Positions 21,691-34,090 of a stretch of DNA of 64,000 nt are shown in pieces. A program made the translations under genes and the position numbers. Under the pieces are notes generated by a model. That model saw only the letters and a list, made by a program, of their open reading frames with translations, was not told where the DNA came from and did not search any database. Where the stretch lies: contig PTFA01000043.1 in NCBI GenBank assembly GCA_003342895.1, positions 534,110 to 598,109 of the forward strand, read 5' to 3'. Numbering within the stretch: position 1 is the first letter of the stretch; every line of letters starts with the position of its first letter. This DNA is from Casuarius casuarius. Its lineage: Eukaryota > Chordata > Aves > Casuariiformes > Casuariidae.

Positions 21691-24210
21691 TTCTTTTAGG
21701 TGCCCTGGAACTCCCATGTCAAAATACTCATCTGCTGGCAGGCTTGCTAGGATTAAAATTAGTTCTAGCCGGCATCACCAGAAAGCTATAACATACGGCT
21801 GAATGACACTCAAAAAGGTGTAAAATTCTGTTTTACTTTAGAAAGCACAAAGAAATGTATTCTAACTTGATCCTGGTAGCTGAATGCTTACTGAGGAGTG
21901 AAAGTGCAACCATATCAATTACATAAGAACTCGCTTTAAGAAAATAACTGCTGAATTGCACAGCCAAATGTCATTAAGGCCTTGCTGTTCACAAACGGGG
22001 GAGTTGATCTGAATAAACTTGTAAGGTGTGCTAACTGAACAGCACTAAACCTCTGTGAGGACACAGTTATTAAGAACAGAAACTTTCCTTCGGTTTCTTT
22101 TAAGGGTGTAACAAATATATTGGTGCCACGCAATTCAAGCGGTGTAAATCACTCTTGCAGCTGAAACTCAGTGTCCAACTGATGCCACTGCTTCAACTGG
22201 TCGGTGCCAATGGGAAATAAAACAGGACGGCATTAATCACCTTCAGCAGCAATTTAAGCTAACTTGTTTTACTTTGCATGGGAAGCGACTAGCTGTGCTG
22301 GTGCAGTCAATCACTGCATTTCAGCGGGCAGGGTGAAGAGGGCCATGAGAAGGAGGGGTAGACCAGGCAGCTCTCTGGGAGGCTGTCACAAAAGCCAAAA
22401 CATCTAGCAAAATTAGAAAATCATTGTGCTCTGTTTCTGCAGGTTCCCGGGCAGCAGCGTCACTTGAAGTATCAGCGGGGAGAGAGACAAACAGCAAGTT
22501 GAGGAAGAGATGGTTTGCTCTTGGACCTGAAGCAACTTTTAATGGCCCTGTTAGTTGGCAACTGTCAGCTGAGAATAAGTAATTTCTTAAACGATCCCAA
22601 CTCAATTGCAAGGGAACATCTGACTCATTCAAAAGTGATTTAGGACATAAAAACAACTGAATTAACACTATTTTAACACTGAGTAAGAGTTCACCAAGGA
22701 ATTTAATGCGTTTTTTTCTAGTCCGCTCCAAGTTCACGCTTCTAATTAATCTGAATTAACTTCCTAAGAGCCTTTCTACAGCCAAGTCCTAACCTGAATA
22801 CAATCCTGCTCTTTCACTATCAGCATCTCGCAGACTTGGGAATCACCATCCTGTTACTCAGGAGCCACCTATGGCTGCAGCACGATGAAATGGAGAAGGC
22901 AAGAAGGACTGGCAAGGGCGGGATGCTGGGACACCGTGGTTATGGGCAGCTGCTGAAGACCATCATTCCTCACCACTACTTACTAGACCTTTCTTCTTGT
23001 GCTGCCTGAGTACTTCCTAATACCCTGCTATACTTCATTCACTCTTTCCTCTCCTTACTTGTTGCTTTTAAGATTCAGCATTTAAACCCATGCAGAGCAT
23101 CTACCAAATCCGCTTCGTAATCTAGGAGGGAAATTCATCTCCCCCCACATACATAGCACTCTTTTGGCAACGTGATCGGATGATCAGGTAGGAAGGGGTG
23201 AATCTGGGCACACTGAACTGTATCTTGCATGTTTTCCAGCTGCTGAGAATTCAAACTTGCCTGATACTGATGCAGAACGTCCCACTTCCGCCCTCTGCTT
23301 TCTCTGTTTATTGAAATCCAAACAATGGATCCACAGAGTTTATTTTTAGCATATTGTTCAATTAATCTTACTTCTCTTGATAGACAACAGACAGCTAGAA
23401 CGGCAGCTCTGCATTAAGCATGCTCATTTTTTTCATCTCTATTTATTGCAAAATAATTTAACTTTATTGAAGTGAGGGTTCAAGTCCCCAAGGCAGATTG
23501 AAGTGCTGAGCCTAGGTAGGCTGGTGCAACAACAGTCCTTGTGCCTGTACTAACGTCAAACTTCCCTGAAGTACTAACTCGCAAACTACTGGTTCTCGTA
23601 CAATTTGTACATTTTAGGAATTTAAAACCGTACTTTTTAACACATAGAACTTCCAAAATTTTCCACAGAATGCTTGTTCCTCTTGAAAGACTCAATATTG
23701 TTTGAACGATTTCTTAATGCTTGCTTATTTTGCAAATATTCCAAAAATATATGGTAAAATCTACCTTACGTAAGACTGTCAGTTGGTACTAATTTTGTTA
23801 TCCCTAAGAAATATCCCCAAATGCCATTATAGTTCACCTACGATCCAGTCAAGAGTGAGAATTTAATGACCTATTTTTATTCGGCTAGAAATATGCACAA
23901 AATCAGCAATTTGCAAAGCCCAAATGCAAATGACTGTATATGAAGATCATAAGCTCAATACTAAAATTACTATTTCTCTAAAAAGCAGTCAAGCAAAACC
24001 TAGTCTTCTACAAAGATTTTCAACTGTACATCTTGGATATGGAATAGGAAGGAGAATTTTATTCTATGGCTTTGAAAAAGGGAGTGAAGTAATACCCTTG
24101 CTCAAAGGGAATTATTATGATTTTAATAGGTTTTAAGTAACAGTACAAAATATTAAAAGTTGCTAGGGCTCCTGGCAGCAAAGCCTGTCTAAGTACATAG
24201 GATATAAACA
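21691..24210. other. Unique noncoding sequence
   Basis: No CpG patch and no clear repeat. A 138-codon minus-strand frame at 22,321-22,737 lacks any recognised domain and is read as chance. A GGTTCAAGTCCCC word at 23,477-23,489 resembles a tRNA T-arm, but no cloverleaf surrounds it. Confidence 0.45.
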
Positions 24211-24211
24211 G

Positions 24212-24264
<53 letters not shown>

Positions 24265-24287
24265 AGAAAAAGAAAAAAGAAAAAAGT
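24212..24287 (+). repeat. A48 homopolymer followed by A/G-rich tract
   Basis: An uninterrupted run of about 48 A (24,212-24,259) is followed by an A-rich tract with isolated G to 24,287. No AATAAA lies just upstream and no target-site duplication was found, so a processed retrocopy is not supported. Homopolymer length may be an assembly estimate. Confidence 0.85.
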
Positions 24288-25440
24288 ATTACAATCTTCT
24301 TGTACATATGTCTTTAACAAAGTATTAAGAAATAATAAAAAATACATTGTATTTTGTGTGATGTGTTCAGAATGACCTATTCCTGCAATGAGATATGGAA
24401 AGTGCTAATATGAAGTATAAGTAAAACCTCTGTATTTTCTTAGAAGCTTCTGTATCATTAGTAATGTGTCCTACTGTATGTAAGCATTATATAAAATGTG
24501 ATATGGCATTTCCTTGTTATCACACCTAAGTGAAAAATCTAGTTCAATATGCTAAAGAATATGCTGTCCTCAAAAGCAACAGAAAATGCTGCAAACAGAA
24601 AAATATTGCTTTGTTTGTTCTTGTGCAATGAACCATTAACTCCTGGCTCTATTCACACCTTAACCACTACAAAAGCGCCAGTATCTTAAATTCAACCCAA
24701 TGCACATGCACATGCAATGCTATTAAGAAAAGTGGGTATTGAAATCACAGAAACCTCTGAAAGCAAAGGTGTCGAACTGAGCAGTGCAATTGCTGCCTGC
24801 CTGCTCGAAAGCACGAGGGCCTTTTTGCTTCCTCGGCATCGCGTGGACAACGAAGCCAAGTGCCCTGTCATGAAACAGTCTTGTTTGGTGGAAACCAACC
24901 CTCATAAACTGAACCGTGGGTAGGCACTGCTCAAGCCATCCCCTAAACACACTGGGAATCAACCAGCGAAGAAATTTGTGATGTTTTAGCGAGGATTTAG
25001 AAGCGTCTTCTCCTGCCGTATCGGCCAAAGCACTAGAATCCAATCCCATCAGATTACTATAAACCCAGGGGCTGATATTTGCAAAGCTGCCAAAGGGATT
25101 TAGAGGCACAACTCTATCTGTGTCAAAGGCACTGCAATTCTAAGCCCGGACGCCGAAAACGGAGTCACTTATACCTCAGTGACCAGACGCAATCAAAGAT
25201 GAGGGGCTGCTTTTCCGACAAATAAGCTGCAAGGACAAAACTGCCAAACCTAGAGGGAACGACAAACCTAAAGGACTACAGCTAATGTCCCAAAGTAGAT
25301 GTCTCCAGCTACAGAGACCTACTACAGACCTGTGTAAGATGAAACAAAGCAACATCTCATATATCGTACATCTGTGTCTTGCCTCTTGTGAAAGAAACTC
25401 AAGTCGCTGCGTATTTTCCTTGCATTTCGTAATATCACTG
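24288..25440. other. Unique noncoding sequence
   Basis: AT-rich to 24,700, less so afterwards. A 128-codon minus-strand frame (24,723-25,109) and several shorter ones have no domain. No repeat recognised before the MIR remnant at 25,445. Confidence 0.45.
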
Positions 25441-25444
25441 GAGG

Positions 25445-25652
25445 TAACTATTAAGCTCATTTTACTCGTGAGTAGGTTGATTCATAAATCCAAGGTTACA
25501 GACAAAATCTCTGATTCAGCAAAGCACTTAAGCACATGCTTAGCTGTAAACACATGTACCATCCCATAAAAAGTAAAGATAATCATGTGCTTAAGTGCTT
25601 TGCTGAATCAGGGCCAAAGACAATAGCAGAGCCAGGAAGAGAAGCCAGGCAT
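25445..25652 (-). mobile_element. MIR-like SINE, antisense, split by a palindromic insertion
   Basis: The left part (25,445-25,503) reads TAACTATTAAGCTCATTTTAC..CCAAGGTTACAGAC and the right part (25,617-25,652) reads ATAGCAGAGCCAGGAAGAG..CCAGGCATC. Together they follow the antisense MIR order (attattatccccattttaca ... ccaaggtcacacagc ... gtggcagagcc ... cccaggc). The palindromic element 25,511-25,611 lies exactly between them. Divergence is high, as expected for MIR age. Confidence 0.5.
25511..25611. mobile_element. Palindromic MITE-like element, nonautonomous
   Basis: The 28-bp arms at 25,511-25,538 (CTGATTCAGCAAAGCACTTA and the following AGCACATG) and 25,584-25,611 are perfect reverse complements, separated by a 45-nt loop. 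The sequence type (gattcagcaaagcacttaagcacatg) is a well-known interspersed palindrome in turtle, crocodile and bird genomes. No coding capacity. Degenerate relatives occur at 42,706-42,801 and 44,022-44,120. Transposase family not determined. Confidence 0.75.
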
Positions 25653-26960
25653 CACTAAACCAACTAGACAACCTTCCCTGGAACAGAGATGTTATAAAAA
25701 AGAATAGATCATAAAAAGGATGGTTATGACTTTTTAGAAGAGTTAAGAACAGCTGTCACAGGGTGGGGGGTAGGAACTGAGAATAAACAGACTTTTCAAT
25801 ATTGGTTTTCACAGCATCTTTAAGAAAGCAGAAGGTAATTTGCTCCCTATTTCATCCCATGCCTCTGTTTCAAACCCGCTTTCTCGCTCAATGAAAACGA
25901 CGGTGCATTACCTAGCAGTTCTGCTAATTTGATTTAAGACCAATCACCATTTATTACTGTATCTTTGGCTATTAAAAAAGAAGATACGAGAAAGAACAGC
26001 GAGGTAAGTGAGTGCAGGAGCTAGATGCCAGATAGGAAACAGCACTATTTTTCTCCTTGCGATTTTTATTAGGTAGAAAATAAACATTTCACCAGGCATT
26101 CACTTATGTTCAGAAGTAACCAACACGACACTAGGGAAACAGTAAACATTTTCAGTACATTAAGCACAAACCACAAAGCACTTTGACCATCAGTCATGGT
26201 CAGGATGCTCCAGTTCGTACCCTGGCCAATGTCAAGGTCTGTCCAGTCCTTTCTTGAGACCACGTGTCCTTCTGTTGTGCTCTTACACCATGCAGGAGCC
26301 CTGCATGCCCAAACCAGCTCTGTGCAACCCCTCAAAATCTGAAGGACAACATACAAGGTGAAGGAAGTATGGGGGGAAAACCTGCTGCATGGCTTTAATA
26401 AATTTTCTGAATACACTTCAAGAAACTAAAAGGAGTCTTTGGGTCATGTATCTGCTCTGCGTTTCTTTCAGATTGGAAATGGTCTGAAATGATCCAATTC
26501 AATGTTCCTCCTGAGCCGTGAGTTGAAATTACTCTCACCTTCCTCGGGAGGCAAAGGCACTGTCATCTCAATTGCCTGCAAGAAGCAGCAGGTACCACAG
26601 TGCTACCCGCACATTTGGTACACATCAACTTATCTCCCCACCTTGTGTGGGATCATTAAAAGTTAATTGGAATATGCAGCTCCTCAACGTAGACCACAAC
26701 ATGAGCAGGGCCAGGGAACGCTCCAGCCTAACCGTGCCGCAACTTGGAACCGAGTTAAAAGCTGTCAGATTTCATATTGAGAAAGAAAGGGGGGCGGGGG
26801 GGGAAGTAATCTAACCAAGATCTGGTTTCTTCTGGCATAAACTCGCAACGTCCTACAGGACGCACCAGGAAATCGCACACACCAAGATCTCCTTAGTAAG
26901 CAAAGATTAGCAGGCTCCTCCTGCTTCTCAAGCTCTGACCCTGTGATAAGTGGCAAAAAG
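25653..26960. other. Unique noncoding sequence
   Basis: A 115-codon minus-strand frame at 26,069-26,416 has no recognised domain. A G-run pair (GGGGGGCGGGGGGGG) lies at about 26,789-26,803. No CpG island, no repeat family. Confidence 0.45.
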
Positions 26961-27300
26961 GAGATGAAACAGGTAAGTGGAGGTTGCCAAAGCTGGTGAG
27001 GCCCAGGCAGGCAGACTAGACCCGCTCCCAGGAGAGCTGCCTCTGCCCGGCTGGTCTCCCAGGCCTCAGGCTGGAGCCCAGCAACCCAAAGCTGCTGTGC
27101 TTCAAAGCAGATACACAGTTTGGAACGGGGTTATTCAGTCAACAGTACCAATAAAGCAATCATCTTGGCTTGGATGATGTCTCACGGCCCAGTTTATGTA
27201 GTTGTTTCCTCCTCAGCTGAACACCTTCCTACCCCACAACATTATTTTTAATTAGCTTTGATTAAAGGATAAATTAGTAATTAAAAAAAAAAAAAAAAAG
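26961..27300. other. Mixed segment ending in an A17 run
   Basis: GC-moderate to 27,170, then AT-rich with TTTTTAATTAGC and TTAGTAATTAAAA homeodomain-type words, closing in about 17 A at 27,283-27,299. A CpG-rich patch starts directly after the A-run. Confidence 0.4.
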
Positions 27301-27645
27301 CAGCGATAGCACATGATTTCCAGCGTTGGTGGATCCTCCGGTTCGGTGCTCCGAGCTATGCTGCAGCTCGGTAAATCCAGCCCTCCGCTACCAACCCTTC
27401 TCCTGACCCCGGGGCTTGCAAATCGCCCCTCGAGCAGCGACACAGCACCGCGGGACCTGTTTCGATAGGGGCCCTGGTGTGCGCCGAGCAAGTCAGGTCA
27501 TGTCTCCCCAGCTTTGGGCCACCGCCACAAAGGCGGAAAAGCATCGCTCCCCTTCACTGGTTCTTTGGAAGCTCTTCGGAGGAACCTCTCGCTCTGACCG
27601 AGGATATATGCCACATCTCGCACAATAAAACAGTCAGCGTTTGTA
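27301..27645. other. CpG-rich patch 7
   Basis: CpG-enriched from 27,300 to 27,600, with overlapping open frames on both strands (60-79 codons) that are domainless. Its left border is a sharp A17 run. Confidence 0.5.
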
Positions 27646-28950
27646 GTGCTGCTGAAATATAAATAGGCTGTACTAAACATAATTCAGGCGTTTCGGTGAT
27701 CTTGCAAGCAGGGAGAAGAAACAGTAAATAGGAAGCGTCCTGACAGAGAAAGAAGTGACGGCATAAAATAGATGGCTGTTCAACATTGCTTTATAGTCTG
27801 GATATCGAATATTTGGGAACAAATAGATAAAGAAAGCATGTTCCTTCCTTGCCACATGTGTCGGCAGAGGTAATGAATATACAGAGCATCACCGAGCGGT
27901 TTAGCTACGCACTCTGCACACGGAGAGGCACTGATCTGCCCCGAAGGAAAGATGGGTTTTAGAAAATTAGCCAGCGTGTTTTTCTAATAAGTTCCAAAGG
28001 CATTTCCTCCAGCTCCAGTGTTATCTCCGAATACACGAGTGTAAATAACAATATCCGGTATGTCAACGTTTCATTCAACACACCAAGATGACTTCTTCTC
28101 CTTCCCAAAAGGAGGTATCAGGGCAGGAACTGAAATGGCCATTAACAGCCACGACTAGACCAACACTGTGACCAACCTCCTAATGTCAGGTAAGCAGCCC
28201 AGAAAGACAGATCATTAGACAGGCCTACCCTGATACTCTTTTTAAGTCTTCTTCTCATGCGGAGGATGGTACATGCTCATTTTGCTTTTATCGAGTCAAA
28301 AATAAGTCAGTAATTGGATTGAGGCTTTCAGGGGAGAGGGAGGGAAAGAGGATCTTCTTAGACTCCCTAATGCCAATCTTCATGACCTGTCTGATCTCCT
28401 CAATAAATGCCACATATAGGTTAATCCTCGCAAATCCTCAGGACGACCTTGTCAAATCAAACTGTTCATCAGTTTGTTCCAAGGCTACTAGGTAAGAATA
28501 AACAAATGAACTCGTGCTGCACGTCTTCTGGCTGTCATTTGGGAGGCTTGCAGTGGACGCNCTATGGACCGGGTGTCTTTAGTGGGCGCCCCACCGCAGA
28601 AAAGTTCTGATCGGCAAGTGTGGGGAATAAATCTATCTACCTGCCTAAACAACATACCTGTAAGCACACTGCACGTGAAAGACGTATGTGCACCCCTACA
28701 CTCTGCTGCCCTTTAACTCTTGCAGGCACACCTCCACTGTGCACTCTAAGCATCCTCTTTTCTCCCTGATTTTGGCAATTTAAATTATGTATTTATTTTT
28801 GAAATCACACATGCATATTAAAAAGTACTTTAACGTAAGGCTGCGGATGTGCTGAGGACACTGAATCGCTCCTTTTATGTACAAAACAAGCAAAACGTGG
28901 TAGTGTCAGAATTGCCTCCCACGCACTCGCTGCTCAGCTAGCGAACCTTT
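27646..28950. other. Unique noncoding sequence
   Basis: AT-rich with one unresolved base at 28,561 inside a short GC-rich patch (GTGGGCGCCCCACCGC). A three-run G tract GGGGAGAGGGAGGG lies near 28,331. No repeats or genes. Confidence 0.45.
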
Positions 28951-29130
28951 TTTTGGGGCGTGACAGGTCATTTACCCCCTTTAACTCCAAGACTATCAAA
29001 AGAGGTACTAATGTGTGATAATACCTTTGGTGCTGCCTGTGCTCGGATTGATGCCATTCATTTATTCCGCGCTGGCCTGCAGCCACCCAACAGATGGCAA
29101 TGACTTGTAGATGAAGCAGGCTAATTTTGA
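28951..29130. promoter_or_regulatory. Candidate conserved enhancer-like block
   Basis: About 180 bp of unique sequence containing TGACAGGT (MEIS/TGIF-type, about 28,962), ATCAAAAG (TCF/LEF-type, about 28,996), TGTGTGATAATACC (GATA-like), TTGATGCCATTCATTT and the E-box CAGATGG (about 29,091), then GCTAATTTTG. The mixture is typical of vertebrate developmental enhancers. Not verified by alignment. Confidence 0.35.
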
Positions 29131-31370
29131 ACTAGCGACCCAAAAGGGGAAAGGTTGTGGAGCCCGTTGCTTGCCCTATGGCCCTAACATCTGTGAACTC
29201 GCCCTTTTTGAAGGTGCTCAGAACAGCGCCGGAGGCACCGAGAAATCCACAGACAGCGTTACCACCGCGTGCGGGTTTCTCCCACTTCTCATAACCTTCC
29301 AAACACTGCACAAACAAGCCCTGCTCCAACTGCTCGCCAAGCTGCAACTTGTCATTATCTCAACGCCAAAAGTACAGTTGTGAACGTCTGCTTGTCTCCC
29401 AAGCATCTTTGCAATTCCTTCCACACTTCGTCTCCACGAATAGAGGAAAGTCTAGTCAAAACCTGTAATGTTTTCCTTTATGTTAGAACAGAATTTACTG
29501 CAGTGCATATTGAAAATGACCACTGAAGCCTATGGTTTGTGTCTGGCCTTCCTCTTCTCTAATCTTCACTGTTACCTCTACCTATCATTCATCCAACACG
29601 ATTATTGTTTCTACAACTGCATCCTCACTCAGACAGTGATTACAATTTAATATGTATTTTGAAGGTCAAAATTTGCAGATACAAGTACAATGCAAAGTAA
29701 GAACCTCAGAGCCTCTGAGCCTACATTTTTTCCCCTATGTACGATATCCCAACTCACCCCTGGAAAAACAGACACGCTCCTGTATGGCCCACCTTGTATG
29801 CTACTCTCCATGTTTTGTTTTGTTTTTTTCCCCTATATTCTACCTTGGGAGATATCAGATTTCAAAAGTCTGCTTCATCCTGAAGAGTGTGTATCACAGG
29901 AGTTGGTCCCGAGGCCAAAACGGAAAAGTTTTGCTCTCTTCTGAAGCCACAAAATCTCTTGAGAGAGTCAGATGAAGATCAACTCTTTCAGGAGCTGAAC
30001 ACCGAAGAGCAACCCTCCTGGACCGAGGAAGCTCTCAACTACATTTTTAAATTACATAAGGTTTTGTTGATCCATCAGCAAAAAAAACAAACAAAACCCA
30101 GCAATCTAACGTATTTGGTCTGAGAAGTAGTAAAATAGATATGTGGAAAAAGCTGCAGTTTCTGCATAACTATCCCATCTGTAGACATTGCCAGCTCCAG
30201 CATTAATCAATGCTCCTCTCCTCTGCAGCACTCGTAACAAACCCCAGCCACTAAATCCCAGTGTAAACCCTGATATTGGTCTGAGTGTGAAACACAGTTG
30301 ACTTTAGGATTCTTCCTTATCTACAGAAACGCGAATAAATCACACCCCATCACGTTTATCATTTTTCTCCTCAGAGAAATACGAAATATTACAGATCTTC
30401 TTCAGTACATCAGCTTCTTCACACTCCATTAGCAAGCAAGGTCTATTTTTCATACAATTTACCAAACCACTGGCCTAATTTCTCCTATTTCTCTTGGAGC
30501 AGGAAACATATACAGAGCACGTTCTGTTATACGTCATCCACAGCCAACCTTCCCGTCTTTTGTTCCAAGACTATGGAAAGTTGTTGCAATCGGCTGGCAG
30601 CTCTAGGTGTTGCACATTTTCAGAGATGCCATGAAAAGAGCCGACTATGGGAAATAAAACCAATCATAAACAATTTGCGGTACATCATTGAGTGTCACTG
30701 GACACTCAGAAAAAGAGATACCCCAAACCACGAAACATCTCTGAAAAGACAGACTTTGTGGTATATACATGGGTGAGAGGGAGGAAATCTTATTTCAGAG
30801 AGACACAGATTGGTGCCCTTAGTCTACTCCCAAGAGAACAGGACTCCTCACCAAAAATCCCCCCTAAAACCCCAAAAGCCCCCTTAGAAAACCTAAGACC
30901 TTCTTCTTTCACAGTTTCAAAAAATACCTCTGATAGTTGCTTGCCCCTGCGGACAGATTAAGGGTACAGTGGGAATGTAAAATGACATATTACTCCTTTG
31001 GAGATCGTCCCTCCAGGCCGGATTAAAGTCACAGCGGCAGAACAACGCGGTTTTCACTGCTGTGCTGGAACTGGTTTGAGGACGCCCGAAGGACTACAGT
31101 CTCCAAGGCTGCAAAAATGGCATTCTCACCACTATTACAAGAGCCACTATTATAAAGATGGCAGTGGAAGCTATGGAAAAGATAGTGTGGTCATTCCCTA
31201 CATTAAAATCCTAATATTAAATGCTTTCTGCCAAAGGTGGATATGGCATCCCTCACTCAGAACGGGATGGAGAACAGGAACAGCTGGGACTGTAGCCAAA
31301 ATAAAATGAGTCAGGACCTCATGTTTTCCCCTTGCAACCTTTTAAGGGGATTAAATTACAAAAATCTGTA
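29131..31370. other. Unique noncoding sequence with open frames lacking domains
   Basis: Frames of 60-107 codons cover much of 29,111-31,309 but none shows a domain, a signal peptide with context, or exon-like borders. A C-run trio (CCCCCCTAAAACCCC..CCCCC) lies at about 30,859-30,883. No repeat recognised. Confidence 0.4.
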
Positions 31371-32360
31371 GTTTGTTAAAAATCTTTCTTTTTTCTTTTA
31401 ATTTCAGTTTCTTGGGGGAGCACGTAGGAGAGAGGCTGACGGCTTTTCACACTGCACCGTTGAGATAATTGCCGCAATTCCTCCTTCCTTAGCGACTGGA
31501 GGTTGAACAGCGCGAGCTGGGCAAGGGGAAAGGAGAAGGTGGCAGCGTTCGCTTTGCCAAGATCTGGGTGGTGTCTGCAAGAAGGGTAGGGGAGGAGAAA
31601 CGCGTCGGGAACATCCATAGACTGAGCAAACCCTGTAGCGTCATGACTACTAGCAAAGGACAAAATCCTATGAGGGTCACTGCGTTATCTCCATCAAGAG
31701 AAATCGCCAAGGCCAGGTTCACAGGAGGATGCTGGCGGCATTTAAGCTGCCATCCAGACACTCACGCTCTATGCAGCAGCAACAGCACTGGCCTCTCAAC
31801 GTGACCAGTCACGCAGGATCTGGGACCAAGGCGCCCTCGGGTTCCTCTTTAATCCAGTTAAATCTGCCAAGGCAGCAGAGCACCGCAGCTAGATAAAGTG
31901 CACGAGGGCATCACCCTACATCAAAACATCACTGGTCCAGCAATTGCTCAGGGTCAGACGCGGTTGTTAGCAACAGGAGTCATACTCTCATGACTTTTTT
32001 TCCAAATAATTTCCACCTTCCCGGAACAGATGACTCTCCGATCTCTTCAGTGGCACGGGTCTCTTCCCCCTTCTCTGTGCGAGCGCAAAACACTTATTCC
32101 AGAGCCAAACGCGTATTCAAAACATTAACTTCAGCCAAAGAAACAATCAGACACGAGAGCTTCCTGCTCCATTCCCAGCAGTACACTTAGTAAGAAGAGA
32201 ACGACTTCAACAAGCAGTAAAAACCTTCNCTTCCCACGTCTGAAGGAGATTTTATTAAATGCTTCCCTTCGCTAGGTGCACATCATTATATTTCTCGCAG
32301 ACAGCAAGCAATGCGAGACTGTCTGCACAAGGCCCCAGCCCTGACTGACAGCTCGAGGAA
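31371..32360. other. Unique sequence, moderately CpG-containing
   Basis: Scattered CpGs from 31,430 to 31,620, overlapping domainless frames on both strands, one unresolved base at 32,229. Nothing else supported. Confidence 0.4.
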
Positions 32361-32860
32361 TTACAATAAATACCGCAGACACACGAGCAGCGCGGTCCGA
32401 TGGCAAACAGCGTGCTCGCTTACAGCTGGAACAGCCACCCTCTCCGTTGAACGCTGCTTCTCAGAGGGGAGTTTGAAGAGGAGCACTCGCCCATCGATAG
32501 CACGTCCCACGTGCCCACTGCAGCGGTCACTAACACAGCATCGGCACCAACCCGATGGCACGTTCCCCCGCGCCGAGCACAGAGGCGACGGCTCGCTGCC
32601 TCCAACAAGTCACCTTGGACCCTCGAGGAGGTGACGATGGGTGGTGGCCCTCCATCGGGGCTAGCGCGGAGAGCTGCCCCTTCCCGCCCCGCCAGCCCAC
32701 CCAAACCTCTCAGGCAAGTCCATGTGCTTCCAAAACCTGCCAAATTCCTCCTTGCTGAGGCGAGGGGAAGCCGCCTGCAACGCCTCGGAGGGCTTTGCTG
32801 TGTTATTCATGCCCCAGCTGCCTCTTCGGCGGCGATAAAAAGCCACAGTGACGGAGAAAG
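32361..32860. other. CpG-rich patch 8
   Basis: CpG-dense unique DNA, for example CCCGATGGCACGTTCCCCCG near 32,550. Five mutually overlapping frames (61-118 codons) on both strands are Arg/Pro/Ser/Ala rich, the normal signature of a translated CpG island rather than a gene. Confidence 0.5.
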
Positions 32861-33320
32861 AAGCTAATTCGCAGCGTAAGGATTAATCCCAAAAATGTCT
32901 TGGCCGCAGTGCAATTTAAGCACTCACGGGACAGACATAAATGAGGACGAAGCCAAGCCCCGGCAGGGAATTTTGCTTTTCTTGCAAAGGCAGAGCAGGA
33001 CGAATGATACTGTCAAAAAATGATACTGCCAGCACAGGACAAATGATACGTTCTTGGCTACGTTTTTCACTTAGAGGTCAGCGATACCCCAAAAGGTGTG
33101 AGGGTCACGCATTCCTCTTCCCGCCCCATCCCCTTCCACGCTCAAAACCGTTCAGAGAAATAACCGCGGGCCCGATGCAGGCAACGATGCTTCCACCCTC
33201 GCACCGTTCAGGGGAAGCGAGCAAATCCCACCACCAGCTCCAGTTGCTCTGAAGACCACCCTCAGAAAACTCTTTTCCGACTCATTAGCATCTCTTGCCC
33301 GTGGACCAAGCGGTCAGTCG
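32861..33320. other. Spacer with local AATGATAC repeats
   Basis: AATGATAC occurs three times (33,003-33,010, 33,019-33,026, 33,042-33,049), the outer two inside longer similar words (CAGGAC-AATGATAC). It reads as a small local duplication. CpGs are moderate at 33,080-33,220. Confidence 0.45.
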
Positions 33321-33660
33321 CTGATGGGTAGGGACGCTTTCTGCTGTGCCTGCAACTCGGCTATCCTGCAACTGCGGGAGCGTGCTGGGACGTGCCTCGC
33401 TGGTGCAACCAAGCCCAAAAGCGGAGAAGACGAGCCTGCGCCGGAGACGATCCCCCCAGAGCACACCATGATGAGGACAGAGCCGTGCTTAAGTAATACC
33501 TCTGAACGAGCAGCAGTCGCATGCCTGCACGCAGGAAAAGCTCCATCCCCTCCTATGAGCGCAGCCAGCACCGGGAAGTGCTCCACGGACACCTGCACAT
33601 CACAAGAAAGGAAAGCGAATCGCAAAGAGCGGCATACTCAAATACCGTGAGTGATCCACT
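33321..33660. other. CpG-rich patch 9
   Basis: CpG-enriched to about 33,560, with open frames of 103 (minus) and 108 (plus) codons facing each other and no domain in either. Weaker than patches 4 and 6. Confidence 0.45.
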
Positions 33661-33779
33661 CGGAGGCTCTTAATGCTCCTGTATCGATTGCCCTTCCACG
33701 CTAGGGGACACAAAGGAATGCAATTGGATTGTGCATTTGTAAGACGGAACGATATTCCCCTCTTTCTGGCCTTCTGAGG

Positions 33780-34090
33780 CATTTGCAGTTTTTCAAGAAA
33801 AATGCCATCAACATTATAAATCTCCCGGGCCTAATACAACGGACAAAGTCAGGGTAATCAATTCTTATTTATTAATCAGCCTCTATCATGATGTTCCATA
33901 ATCATTAGACTACAGTTTAGACACAATAATAATGAAGCTAACAGAACTAATGCAATTTGCGGTGAGTAAGATGTTGGCAGGCAATGGCAATAACATTTCT
34001 TGATAATAATATAGTAAGGCAAATAGGTCTGTGGCATAAGAAAAGATATTAAAATGGACAAAAATACACTAGGGAAAGAGGTTTTAGATG
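33780..34090. promoter_or_regulatory. Candidate conserved noncoding element, AT-rich
   Basis: Unique sequence dense in homeodomain-type words: GTAATCAATTC, TTTATTAATCAGC, ATAATCATTAGAC and TAATAATGAAGC between about 33,853 and 33,940. No repeat, no coding frame. Enhancer function inferred. Confidence 0.35.

Noticed and set aside
23477..23489. GGTTCAAGTCCCC, tRNA T-arm-like word
   Set aside because: No matching acceptor, D-arm or anticodon stem around it.
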